A DNA stretch of 64,000 nt from positions 1 to 64,000 of the forward strand of contig JBAZTO010000003.1 of NCBI GenBank assembly GCA_041661865.1. Direction: 5' to 3'. Each line of letters starts with the position of its first letter. Within the stretch, counting starts at the first letter, position 1. Below the pieces are notes generated by a model that was not told where the DNA came from, made no database searches, and worked only from the letters and a program-made list of their open reading frames with translations. The position numbers and the translations under genes are program-made. Positions 36,222 through 45,143 of the stretch are shown here, one piece after another. This stretch comes from JBAZTO01 sp041661865. GTDB taxonomy: Bacteria; Planctomycetota; Phycisphaerae; SM23-33.

Positions 36222-36710
36222 TCAGTGCCCGCGTGGAACGATGTGCCAGCCCTGGGCCAACATCCTCCGTGCGGCGGACGTTGATAACAACTCTGGTCTG
36301 ACCTTCATGCCAAGCCTTATCAGCGTCAACCGGTCGGCATCCCACAGCGCCCCGGCGATTGGGTCATCCGTCGTTAGGCCATCCGCGTGAAGTCGGATTG
36401 CCTCGAGAATGGCAGGAGCGTCAAGGTTCAGGAAGCACTCTGCCAGGATCGGCTCAGCTAGCTTGGCTGAATCATGTGCGTGTTGATTGCCGCCACCATC
36501 ATTCATGCGCCCGCAGTCGTGCAGGAAGCCCGCAACCATAGACGCCTCGACGTCGCTGCCCATCTCAGCGGCGATATGACCGGCCAACAAGGCAACCTCC
36601 CGTAGATGGTCCAGGCCGTGCAGGTCACTGCCGTAGTACCTCAAGCGACCTTGGCACTTGACCTCGATGTCCTGGAGCATCACTCGCAGTGTCCTTGCAG
36701 GTTCGATCAT
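36222..36710 (-). CDS. HD-domain phosphohydrolase
   Basis: The 162-residue protein has the HD metal ligands: His in GLDHLREVALLAGHIA, His-Asp in GFLHDCGRM, and a later Asp in WDADRLTLIRL. HD proteins hydrolyse nucleotides or cyclic nucleotides. It follows the helicase gene by 26 bp on the same strand and precedes a 34-codon gene, so it is in one operon. It may destroy or sense nucleotides during infection, as other HD proteins in defence loci do (inference). Confidence 0.8.
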   Translation of the reverse strand: MIEPARTLRVMLQDIEVKCQGRLRYYGSDLHGLDHLREVALLAGHIAAEMGSDVEASMVAGFLHDCGRMNDGGGNQHAHDSAKLAEPILAECFLNLDAPAILEAIRLHADGLTTDDPIAGALWDADRLTLIRLGMKVRPELLSTSAARRMLAQGWHIVPRGH

Positions 36711-36736
36711 GGTCTGAGATATATCCCGTTGAAGAT

Positions 36737-39700
36737 CTAGACGTTAGCCAGCCTTCCTGTCCTTCGCAGAAGATGTGCCGGCATCGGATACTGCAGCCGC
36801 CAAGTAATGCTCATGGGCCGACTGCCGGTATGGCTGACGTAGCTGGCCGGGCCGAGAAAATGATACGGGCAGGCCAAGTTGTTTGCCTTCTTGCTCTCAC
36901 GCACGAACAGCAGAATGGTGTGGTTGCGATCGCGGTGGTTGATGTACCGCTGGCCCGTGGGCGAGGCCTCTGATGTGGTACTTTGCGACTGCCAATGAAA
37001 CAGGTCCTCGCTGATCGCATAGTCCTCGTACATCGTGCTGGGTGAGTAGTCGCCTTCGGTCTTGTTGAGCGTCACCAGGAAGGCATCGGCCAAGACCTCG
37101 GGCAGGTGCAGCACCCCCTCCCGCATGTCCGGCTGGGCCTGGAGCGTCCAGCGACCCAAGGCAGCCATGGTCTCGTCCCGGGTATAGAGCGAGTGCAGGT
37201 GCAGCGGGCACGGGAACGGCAACGCTACCGCAGGAGAGACGCTCTGGATCCGCTGAAACTGGTAGTCCAGCAGGTCTGTCAGTTCAGCAAGCATCGTGGG
37301 ATTGGCCTGTAGCCTAGTAACACTCTCAGCTAGGTCCTGGGGTCTCCACCGGGTCGTCCACAGCGACAAGTGCATCATCAACGCTAGCCGGCGGGTAACC
37401 TCATCGCCTAACGCCATGGGCAGTTGCTCAGCCGGCAACTGGATCACGTCCTTGAGCTTCTGGATCATGTGGGGATCGTTGATGTGCTCGATCCTCCGCA
37501 GGCCACTGGTCAACTGCTCTCGGTCAGGATCCGAGAAGTCCGGTCGCACGCCGGCCTGCACACAGAGCCTCGACCAGCAGTCACGTCGGTAGATGTCGTC
37601 GGGCTGGAGTTCGTAGAAGGTCAGGAAGTTGGCCAAGGTCAATGGCTGGCCTGTTTCCTCTTCAAAGCCCGCGATTTCGTTGATGATCTGAGGCCGGGCC
37701 ATCCGCAGGTTCTGGCGAATGTTTTCGAGAACGTGCTCCTTCGCCAGCCGCTCAAACTGCACGGTGCACCCCGCGGGCAAGTGCGGCATCCCCTGCTCGA
37801 TCTCGCGGTCGATCCGTCGGGCAGGATCTGTCAGCATGGCACGAAACCGCAGGTCGAATCGGAATCGCTGGTGAGCATGCCCCACAAAGTCCAGGACGGT
37901 AAGGCAGTCCTTGTTGTCGGCCAGACGCAGGCCACGGCCGAGCTGTTGCAGGAACAGCGTCAGGCTCTCGGTCGGGCGGAGGAATAGGACCACATCGGCC
38001 TCGGGGATGTCCACGCCCTCGTTGTAGAGGTCGGCCACGAAGACGAAGTTGACCTCACGGCGACGGAGCCTTTCCTGTGTGCTGCGGCGAACATCGTCGG
38101 GACTGTCGCCATGGACACAGTCGGCGGGGATCCCAGCATCCTGGAATTTCCTGGCCATGTATTGGGCATGGGCGACGCTGACGCAGAACCCAATTCCCCG
38201 GGCCTGCCCGACGTCCAACAGCTTCTCCTGGATCTTCTCGATGACCAAGGCCGCTCGCATATCGTTGCCCGTGTAAACGCGGTCCAGGTCGCCCAGCCGG
38301 TACCCGCCCCGCTGCCACTGCAGGGCGCTGAGGTCGACAGAATCACTGATACAGAAGTACTGGAACGGGCTCAGCAGCTTGCGGTTGATCGCGTCTGGCA
38401 GCCTGATCTCGGCACTGATGTGGCCATCGAAGTACCGCAGGACGTCCAGGGCATCGGACCGTTCGGGAGTAGCCGTCAGGCCCAGAAGCACTTTGGGCTG
38501 GATGTACTCCAGGAGACGCTGATAGCTGGGAGCCGCCGCGTGATGGAATTCATCAACCACCACGTAGTCGTAGTGGTTAGGCGGCACCAGCGCCGACAGG
38601 CTCTGAGAGTTGTAGGTCTGGATGGAGCAGAAGATCTGGTCCATCGAAGCTGGCCGCTGCCCATTGACCATCAAGTCGCCGAAGTTCTGGTCACGGAGTA
38701 CCCCGCGAAAGGCGGCAAGGCTCTGACGCAGGATCTCCTCGCGGTGGGCGATGAATAGTAGCCGCGGCTCAGGTCGGCCCGCATCGAGTTGCCGTCGGCG
38801 CCATGACCGGAAATCAAACGCCGCGATCATGGTCTTGCCCGTGCCGGTAGCTGCAACGACCAGGTGCCGGTGCCGACCTTGGACTTCTCGCTCCGCCTCG
38901 ATGCGGTCGAGGATCTCCTGCTGGAAGGCATAAGGCCGCAGGTCGAAGTGGAAGACGGGGACGTCCCCTGCTCCAGTTCGCTCTGCCAAGAGGGCTTCCT
39001 GGAGCCGCTGGCGGTCCTGAGGGGTGTACGTGCAGAACTCGCTGTCGTTCCAGTAGGTCTCGAACGTGGCAGTGACCTTGTCCCACAATGCCGGTTGCTC
39101 GTACTGGCTGACCTTTACGTTCCACTCCAGCCCTTCAGTCAAGGCCGCGTGGGAGATGTTGGCCGAGCCCACGTAGGCCGACCCAAACTTTGTATTCCGG
39201 TGAAGCAGGTAGGCCTTGGCGTGGAGGCGAGTCCGATGGGTGTCGTACGAGACCTTTAGCTCCGTGTTGGACAAGGCCTGGAGGAACTCGACGGCCTTGA
39301 GGTCCGTTGCGCCCATGTAGCTGGTGGTGATGATCCTCAGCCGCGTGCTGGGCCGCCCGGTAAACAACCGGAGCTGATCCTCGAGGATGCGAATGCCGCT
39401 CCACTTGATGAATGAGCACAGGATGTCGATCCGGTCGGCGGAGAGGATCTCCTTCTGGAGTTGGCTGACCATCGTAGGGTCTCCCTTGGAGGCCGTTAGA
39501 AGGCAGCTGGCCGCAAGGGGCGTATCCGGCCGAAGCAATGGCATCGGCCCATCAGTTTGTGAGAGCGGGAGAACCGACATCAGGCGGCTTGCTTCTTCGG
39601 CGATAGCTGCCTGGTCCGCCTGCCCACCCCCGACTCGCCGCATCAGCAGTTCGATGATTTCGTTGCAGAGCTGGACCTGACGCTGCAGGGAGTCATCACC

Positions 39701-39880
39701 ATCGATCTGCTTCAGACCCTGCTCCAGGAGTCGGTGAAGGTGCTGGGCGAGGTAGGCGTGGGCATCCGCCCCATCCAGCGGCCGGCGGTCAATGGCGTAT
39801 GGCTGCCCTGCCAATGCGGCAAGCCGCGATGCCAGTAGCCGGTCGATGATCTGTTCGTACAGCCCCTGCGGGTCACTCAT
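36737..39880 (-). CDS. phospholipase-D-nuclease / SF2 helicase / DUF3427 protein
   Basis: The start at 39880 (AAGGGAAGG site) gives 1047 residues. A phospholipase-D-like nuclease domain comes first, with the HKD-type RLHAKAYLLH (His220, Lys222) and GSANIS. A superfamily 2 helicase follows, with Walker A VAATGTGKT (Lys349), DEFHHA, GLTATPERSD and QQLGRGLR. The C-terminal part is a DUF3427-type region ending in a beta-rich domain (NHTILLFVRESKKANNLACP). This order is known in bacterial defence-type helicases that restrict DNA. The HD gene and a tiny gene follow in the same operon. An earlier ATG at 39925 is possible but lacks a site. Confidence 0.85.
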   Translation of the reverse strand: MSDPQGLYEQIIDRLLASRLAALAGQPYAIDRRPLDGADAHAYLAQHLHRLLEQGLKQIDGDDSLQRQVQLCNEIIELLMRRVGGGQADQAAIAEEASRLMSVLPLSQTDGPMPLLRPDTPLAASCLLTASKGDPTMVSQLQKEILSADRIDILCSFIKWSGIRILEDQLRLFTGRPSTRLRIITTSYMGATDLKAVEFLQALSNTELKVSYDTHRTRLHAKAYLLHRNTKFGSAYVGSANISHAALTEGLEWNVKVSQYEQPALWDKVTATFETYWNDSEFCTYTPQDRQRLQEALLAERTGAGDVPVFHFDLRPYAFQQEILDRIEAEREVQGRHRHLVVAATGTGKTMIAAFDFRSWRRRQLDAGRPEPRLLFIAHREEILRQSLAAFRGVLRDQNFGDLMVNGQRPASMDQIFCSIQTYNSQSLSALVPPNHYDYVVVDEFHHAAAPSYQRLLEYIQPKVLLGLTATPERSDALDVLRYFDGHISAEIRLPDAINRKLLSPFQYFCISDSVDLSALQWQRGGYRLGDLDRVYTGNDMRAALVIEKIQEKLLDVGQARGIGFCVSVAHAQYMARKFQDAGIPADCVHGDSPDDVRRSTQERLRRREVNFVFVADLYNEGVDIPEADVVLFLRPTESLTLFLQQLGRGLRLADNKDCLTVLDFVGHAHQRFRFDLRFRAMLTDPARRIDREIEQGMPHLPAGCTVQFERLAKEHVLENIRQNLRMARPQIINEIAGFEEETGQPLTLANFLTFYELQPDDIYRRDCWSRLCVQAGVRPDFSDPDREQLTSGLRRIEHINDPHMIQKLKDVIQLPAEQLPMALGDEVTRRLALMMHLSLWTTRWRPQDLAESVTRLQANPTMLAELTDLLDYQFQRIQSVSPAVALPFPCPLHLHSLYTRDETMAALGRWTLQAQPDMREGVLHLPEVLADAFLVTLNKTEGDYSPSTMYEDYAISEDLFHWQSQSTTSEASPTGQRYINHRDRNHTILLFVRESKKANNLACPYHFLGPASYVSHTGSRPMSITWRLQYPMPAHLLRRTGRLANV

Positions 39881-40179
39881 GATCCTTCCCTTGGACGGCC
39901 AGGCTACTCGAAATCGCGCTGGCACTCAAGGTATGGATTCATTAGCAATTCCCATCTGGCTTGTCCGGCCAGGAGAAGATCACAGCGTACAGGACCACAG
40001 GCGACTGCGAAGTTGCCGAATTGGCTCCTTCCACGGCCACCGCAGCCGTCGAGCAAGCGCGACGTCTGGGCTAAGGCGCTGCCGTTTCTAAAGAGCCCGG
40101 TGACCAAGTGACGCTGCATCCGCCGACCGCACCCTGCCCCTGCGGGCATCCCGGCGGGACTGGCAGCACTGGCGCATTA

Positions 40180-40619
40180 CCGGCATGATCCGAATCCAGG
40201 CCAAGACAATCAACGGCGAGTCCTGGCAGCCCAAGACCAAGGTCAACCGGGCCGTGCCGATAAGCTCCGCACTCCGGCCGTACCTCGACCGCCATATCCC
40301 TAGGCCATCGGATGGAAATTGGTACTTCCCCAGCCCCGAAGGCAAGCACTGCGACCCGGACAACTTCTCCGACCGACTCCGAACGCTCAATGCCGACGCC
40401 GGATTGCCCTGGGGTTGCCTGGACTTCCGCCACACCTTCGGCAGCCAGCTGGCCATGAAGGGGGAAAGCCTCTATAAGATCGCAACCCTCATGGGTAACA
40501 GCCCGGAAATATGCCGCCGCCACTACGCCGCCTTGATACCCGAAGCGATGGCAGACACGGTGGAGTTTGGCCAACCCAACCAATCCCAGGCCCCACGTTT
40601 GCACCTTGCCACCGGTTGA
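40180..40619 (+). pseudogene. integrase C-terminal relic
   Basis: About 145 residues match the last third of the element's integrase (428-1699): MIRIQAKTINGESWQPKTK, CLDFRHTFGSQLAMKGESLY, MGNSPEICRRHYAALIPEAM. The catalytic Arg of box I and the whole N-terminal domain are missing. It keeps the tyrosine. It marks a second, related element that was once inserted or joined here, upstream of the Hachiman genes. Confidence 0.85.
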
Positions 40620-40736
40620 AGAGGTAACGCCGATGATACTCCCAAATTTAGACTGCCACCTGCCGATCGCGCCCCGCCCACAACAAGGCCCCCCGCACAC
40701 CGCTAGGCCAGGCGTATGAACACTCATCCCAGGCAA

Positions 40737-40765
40737 TTGCATAAAAACCTCGAGCGCGTTATATA
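40737..40765 (+). promoter_or_regulatory. sigma-70-type promoter for the Hachiman operon
   Basis: TTGCAT at 40737-40742 is followed after 17 bp by TATATA at 40760-40765; TATAAG two bases on is an alternative -10. It lies 46 bp upstream of the HamA start and no other gene intervenes. Confidence 0.55.
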
Positions 40766-40811
40766 AGTATAGATGTGTTCGGGGGCAGCCGCCCCCATTC
40801 TAGGAGATACA

Positions 40812-41786
40812 ATGTCGGTATCTGCGGACAAGGCACGCCAAGAACTCCTCGATGCCCTTGACCATTTGCTCTTGGTTACCCCCAAGGACTTGCAGTCGTG
40901 TCTTCAGACCATCGTCATTGCCGACGCAGTCGAAAACACCGCCGCACAATTCCACTGCCATTTTGTCACGATGGATGGCAATAGTGTCCCAATGGTTAGT
41001 GACTTGGCATCGATGATTGCCGATAAGATTCTCGACTATTCGATCCAACGGAAGCGCATCGCAACCGCCAAGGCCATTTTACAAACCACTGGTTCATCGA
41101 GCGCTATCGTGAGATTGTCCCGTGAAGCGCGTCGATTGTTCGTACCTTCCGACACGTCCGGTGAGGCAGGGGAAATACTGCTCTACTTGCTTATCGAGGC
41201 ATACTTGAAGAGTCCTCAGGTCTTATGCAAGATGTCCCTCAAGACGAATAATAACGTTCATTTCCACGGCATCGACGGATTACACGCAACCGTTGATCCA
41301 AAGACTAAGCATCTCGTCTTGTACTGGGGCGAGGCTAAGATTCACGGCGACGTCCATAAAGCCGTGACTGATGCCTTGAAGGGACTTGGCTCATTTCTCT
41401 TAGACGCAGGGGGCACTGCGTCCAGGCAAACGCGAGACCTCCTGTTGCTACGTGACTTTATTGATTTGAACGATCCGATTCTAGAAGATGCGCTCCTGAA
41501 GTACCTCGACCCCGATCAACCTGCGTATTTTCGGCAATATGAATGCCGAGCAGCGTGTCTGATCGGATTCGACTGTGAACACTACCCCTCCCAGCCGCAC
41601 ACCAAGGACGTGGCCGGTCTCAGAAACGATATTCAGAACAGTGTTGCCAAGTGGAAGAAGTCCATTCATGACAAAATCCACACCCACCAACTCCATTCTT
41701 TCATCATCCATCTTTTCTTTATCCCCTTCCCAAGCGTTGATGAATTTCGGGCGGCTTTCCTAAAGGAGATTGGGATAAATGGGTAA
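40812..41786 (+). CDS. hamA: Hachiman defence protein HamA (DUF1837 nuclease)
   Basis: The 324-residue protein matches the DUF1837/HamA family. GEAGEILLYLLIEAYLKSP leads to GIDGLHATVD (Asp155), then WGEAKIHGD with Glu174-Ala-Lys176. These form a PD-(D/E)XK-type active site, and a helical C-terminal region follows. HamA is the DNA-cutting effector held in check by HamB until HamB senses damaged or foreign DNA. AGGAG precedes the ATG, and the stop overlaps the HamB start by 8 bp. The sequence is less GC-rich than the flanks. Confidence 0.92.
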   Translation: MSVSADKARQELLDALDHLLLVTPKDLQSCLQTIVIADAVENTAAQFHCHFVTMDGNSVPMVSDLASMIADKILDYSIQRKRIATAKAILQTTGSSSAIVRLSREARRLFVPSDTSGEAGEILLYLLIEAYLKSPQVLCKMSLKTNNNVHFHGIDGLHATVDPKTKHLVLYWGEAKIHGDVHKAVTDALKGLGSFLLDAGGTASRQTRDLLLLRDFIDLNDPILEDALLKYLDPDQPAYFRQYECRAACLIGFDCEHYPSQPHTKDVAGLRNDIQNSVAKWKKSIHDKIHTHQLHSFIIHLFFIPFPSVDEFRAAFLKEIGING

Positions 41787-44319
41787 TCTTGCCAACAGGT
41801 TGTTCCAACTCCCTGGCTTCCAGCAACAGCTTGACGACCTGACAGTTGTTTCTGTTTCCCGGCAGTTTCCTGCTTTGAATGCGACTACACCCCGACCTGT
41901 TCCCGACTGGGAATACTTAATACTTTGCGCCACCATTCTCTCACGCTCCAAAGTGAGCGACCACAGGTCCGCAGCTTTACGAATCGCCCAGACAGCCCTT
42001 TGCGATCTTCAAGCCTCTTCGGGCCTTGCTGCCGCGGCTACTGTCATTCTCGATACACTGCACAATGCGCCCGCGATTGCATTAGCGGCCGCGAAAGGCT
42101 TGATCCCCGAGGCCTACCTAGATGCCTATCCCACTCCCCTTCGCTGCGACTGGTTACGCCGTAATCTTGACCACTCGCTACTCGACCACAATGGTGGCCT
42201 CATCCGCCTGAATGCCTTCCAACACGGCTTTCTTACGACTGCGGCGCAATGCTCACGGTTGAGTATTTCGGCACCTACCTCGGCTGGCAAGTCATTCATC
42301 GTCCGCAAATGGTTGCAGCACCTCTACTGCGACGGCAAGATCCGGGTCGCCGTCTACGTAGTCCCAACTCGTGCATTAATCCAACAGGTGCATTTCGATC
42401 TACTGGAGGACTTTCGACATAACCAACTGAGTGACGTCCACATCTTGACCATGCCCTTTGCTGCGCCTCCTGATCGCCGTTGCGTTTACGTGCTCACTCA
42501 GGAGAGACTCCACATCCTCCTGAATCACAGCCCGTCCAACCTCAACATTGACCTCTTCATCGTCGATGAGGCCCAAAAGGTAGGTGACGACGCCCGTGGC
42601 GTTCTTCTTGAGCAGGTAATTGATCAAGTTCAACACTCCTGCCCTCGCGCCCGGTGTATCTACATAAGCCCCATGAGTGCCAACCCTTCCGCTCTGATGA
42701 CAGCAGCCGACAAGGCCTGTGGCGCACAAGAGGTGTCATTCGAAGAGGTCACAGTTAATCAAAATCTCCTGTTGGCATCAGAAACATCTGTGCCAAGGCA
42801 ATGGCAACTTGACCTCAGAACGAAGGATAAGGCGTTACCACTCGGCACCATCTTGTTGAAGTATTCTCCTGCTCAAGTTAGCAAACGTTTACCCTTCATA
42901 GCTCATGCACTCGGAGGAGATGAAGGGGGTAACCTTATCTATGTGAACATCCCCAGCGACGCCGAGAAAGTGGCCAGGCAGCTCGCTGACCTCATTGGAG
43001 CGGATGCGCCTTCGCCTTGCACCGAATTGGAGCAACTTACTAGGCTCGTCAAGACAGCGATTCATAAAGATTATGTGCTGGCTGACGTGCTTCCATACGG
43101 CATAGCGTTCCACTATGGCAACATACCGCAGCTCATTCGCAACGAAGTGGAAAGCCTATTCAAGGCCGGCATCATCAAGTATCTCGTTTGCACATCGACG
43201 CTAATCGAGGGTGTTAACCTCCCAGCCAAGTCCCTATTCCTCAGGGCTCCCAAACGTGGCAGAACGAAAGATATGACGGAGGCAGACTTTTGGAACCTTG
43301 CCGGGCGTGCTGGAAGATTGGGAAAGGAATTCCAAGGCAACATCATATGCGTTGATCCACGACTCTGGAAGCCACCAACGACTCGTAAGACATACGACAT
43401 TACCCGCACATCGGATAACGTTCTCGCGAACACGGAGGAGTTCATCCAGTTTCTCAGTGGGCAAGTCGAGAAACCGATATCCTTCTCCAAGGCCGCCGCC
43501 GACTATACCTCCAGCTACCTCATGGATGCGTACCTTCGGGATGGCACACTTGCAAAGAGTCCAGTTGGTCCGAGGTGGGAACAGTCCGTTTTGCTCCGAC
43601 TGGACTCTGCGCTAGCTCAGATCGCAGAGGGGATTCGCCTCCCGCCAGAGCTCCTTAGACGTAATGTTGGAGTCAATCCTATCGCCATGAACTCTTTGCT
43701 CGGCTACTTTGAGACATACGAAAAATCACTGTGGGAACTCATTCCTTGCCTGCCTGAAAACGACAATGCGGCCGCATCATACACCGCTGTCATTACCCGC
43801 ATTGCAAAGTACCTGACTGGCGATCCCGTCGGACGCAGCTATTCCTATGCCATCTTGGTCGTCAATTGGATGCGTGGCTATCCGCTGCCAAGAATCATTG
43901 CCGACAGAGTCAGATACAACGAGGACCACGACAGACCATACAAGATCGACTCGCTAATTCGTGAGACAATGGCCGACATTGAACAATATGCACGGTTCCG
44001 CTTTCCTCACTATGTCGCTTCCTACATAGACGTCCTCAGGCATTTCTTTACCTCGCGCCGATTGGAGAAGGAAGCGGCTGCAATACCAGACATTGGCATA
44101 ATGCTCGAGTTCGGAGCGTCACAAAAGACGCAGCTCTCTCTAATGTCTCTCGGGCTAAGCAGAACTTCAGCGATAGCCATTTCTGAGTTCATTGCCGACG
44201 ACTCACTTAGCGAGAACGAATGTCTCGAATGGCTCAGTGTAAGTAAGTGGAAGTCACGCACTCTGTCTGCGGTAATAAGGCTTGAAACAGAACGAATACT
44301 TGCAGCCCATCGCCAATAG
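41779..44319 (+). CDS. hamB: Hachiman defence helicase HamB
   Basis: The 846-residue superfamily 2 helicase has Walker A APTSAGKS (Lys171), DEAQ (263-266), motif III SPMSANPS, and a C-terminal helicase part with CTSTLIEGVNLPA and AGRAGRLGKEF. Its start overlaps the end of HamA (AAAGGAG site), which ensures joint expression. HamB moves on DNA and controls HamA. Both motors and nuclease residues look intact, so the system should be functional. A hairpin at 44321-44352 follows the stop. Confidence 0.93.
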   Translation: MGNLANRLFQLPGFQQQLDDLTVVSVSRQFPALNATTPRPVPDWEYLILCATILSRSKVSDHRSAALRIAQTALCDLQASSGLAAAATVILDTLHNAPAIALAAAKGLIPEAYLDAYPTPLRCDWLRRNLDHSLLDHNGGLIRLNAFQHGFLTTAAQCSRLSISAPTSAGKSFIVRKWLQHLYCDGKIRVAVYVVPTRALIQQVHFDLLEDFRHNQLSDVHILTMPFAAPPDRRCVYVLTQERLHILLNHSPSNLNIDLFIVDEAQKVGDDARGVLLEQVIDQVQHSCPRARCIYISPMSANPSALMTAADKACGAQEVSFEEVTVNQNLLLASETSVPRQWQLDLRTKDKALPLGTILLKYSPAQVSKRLPFIAHALGGDEGGNLIYVNIPSDAEKVARQLADLIGADAPSPCTELEQLTRLVKTAIHKDYVLADVLPYGIAFHYGNIPQLIRNEVESLFKAGIIKYLVCTSTLIEGVNLPAKSLFLRAPKRGRTKDMTEADFWNLAGRAGRLGKEFQGNIICVDPRLWKPPTTRKTYDITRTSDNVLANTEEFIQFLSGQVEKPISFSKAAADYTSSYLMDAYLRDGTLAKSPVGPRWEQSVLLRLDSALAQIAEGIRLPPELLRRNVGVNPIAMNSLLGYFETYEKSLWELIPCLPENDNAAASYTAVITRIAKYLTGDPVGRSYSYAILVVNWMRGYPLPRIIADRVRYNEDHDRPYKIDSLIRETMADIEQYARFRFPHYVASYIDVLRHFFTSRRLEKEAAAIPDIGIMLEFGASQKTQLSLMSLGLSRTSAIAISEFIADDSLSENECLEWLSVSKWKSRTLSAVIRLETERILAAHRQ

Positions 44320-44320
44320 A

Positions 44321-44352
44321 CTACCCCGGCGGACTTGCGGTCTCCGGGGTAG
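44321..44352. terminator. hairpin between Hachiman and UmuD-like genes
   Basis: CTACCCCGG (44321-44329) pairs with CCGGGGTAG (44344-44352) across a 14-nt loop. It lies two bases after the HamB stop, where the two converging genes end. No T-run follows, so it may be a weak bidirectional terminator. Confidence 0.55.
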
Positions 44353-44390
44353 CTCTGGGGTAAAGCAGCGTTATTGGTTAACTCGGCCGG

Positions 44391-44780
44391 TCACGGCACA
44401 GCCGAGATGATAACGTACGGATAGTCGCTGTTGGCCGGCACCAGCAGCAGGCGCTCGCCATGCCGGCGGATGCGTTTGACCGTCAGTTCCCCGTCAATCA
44501 CCGCGATGGCGATGCTGCCGTCGCGGGGCTCGATTGCGCGGTCCACGATCAGCAGGTCACCGTCGTGGATCCCGGTCCCCACCATCGAGTTGCCGCTCGC
44601 GCGGACGCAATAAGTCGCCGCCGGGTGCTCGATCAGATGCTCGTTGAGGTCCAGGGCACGCTCGACGTAATCATCCGCCGGTGAGGGAAACCCCGCCGCC
44701 ACGGCGGCGGCGAACATAGGCACCCGAACCCCTGCGTGCAGAGACTCTACCGTGCCAAGGATTTCAATCCGCTTCACCAT
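44391..44780 (-). CDS. UmuD-like self-cleaving protein
   Basis: This 129-residue protein has a LexA/UmuD peptidase fold. The cleavage site is Ala29-Gly30 in FAAAVAAGFPSPA, the catalytic Ser65 is in SGNSMVG, and Lys102 is in GELTVKRI. No DNA-binding domain is present, so it is UmuD-type, an SOS mutagenesis polymerase subunit, and not a repressor. No umuC gene is beside it. A TATACT box ends six bases before the ATG, so the mRNA may be leaderless; no ribosome site is seen. It could modulate a host polymerase or be a relic of umuDC. Confidence 0.85.
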   Translation of the reverse strand: MVKRIEILGTVESLHAGVRVPMFAAAVAAGFPSPADDYVERALDLNEHLIEHPAATYCVRASGNSMVGTGIHDGDLLIVDRAIEPRDGSIAIAVIDGELTVKRIRRHGERLLLVPANSDYPYVIISAVP

Positions 44781-45143
44781 GCGAATAGTATAGCCTGACG
44801 ACCTAACAGAATGCGAACCTTTTCCCCTACGAAGATGCTTGCCGAGTCTCGTCCCGGATACCGCTAAGTTCCAGCCCTTCCTTACCAAGCAGGATTGACT
44901 GCCGCTATAATACCCGACGACTGCGTTATCCCAGTGCGCTCGCGACGTGGCAATAGCCATGACCTCCCGGCCTTGATGCGGACTCACCTGGAGGTTCTTC
45001 GCCAGCAGCAGCCATGGCGAAGAGGCATCAATCTGGCTTCACCCCTGCTCCACGTCTTTACGATAGTAGTGATACATCGTTAATTTACGAGGCATAGCTC
45101 GCAACTGTGCTATAATGACCGTATGAGACAAGGTGGCACTATG
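44781..45143. promoter_or_regulatory. 363-bp intergenic region with two divergent promoters
   Basis: Leftward, TATACT at 44787-44792 serves the UmuD-like gene. Rightward, an extended -10 box TGCTATAAT at 45108-45116 serves the DUF4143 ATPase gene. No gene was found between them. Confidence 0.55.

Noticed and set aside
40071..40742. Leftward 223-codon frame over the integrase relic
   Set aside because: It is the antisense reading of the relic and adjoining DNA, with the same low-information composition as the shadow of the intact integrase.
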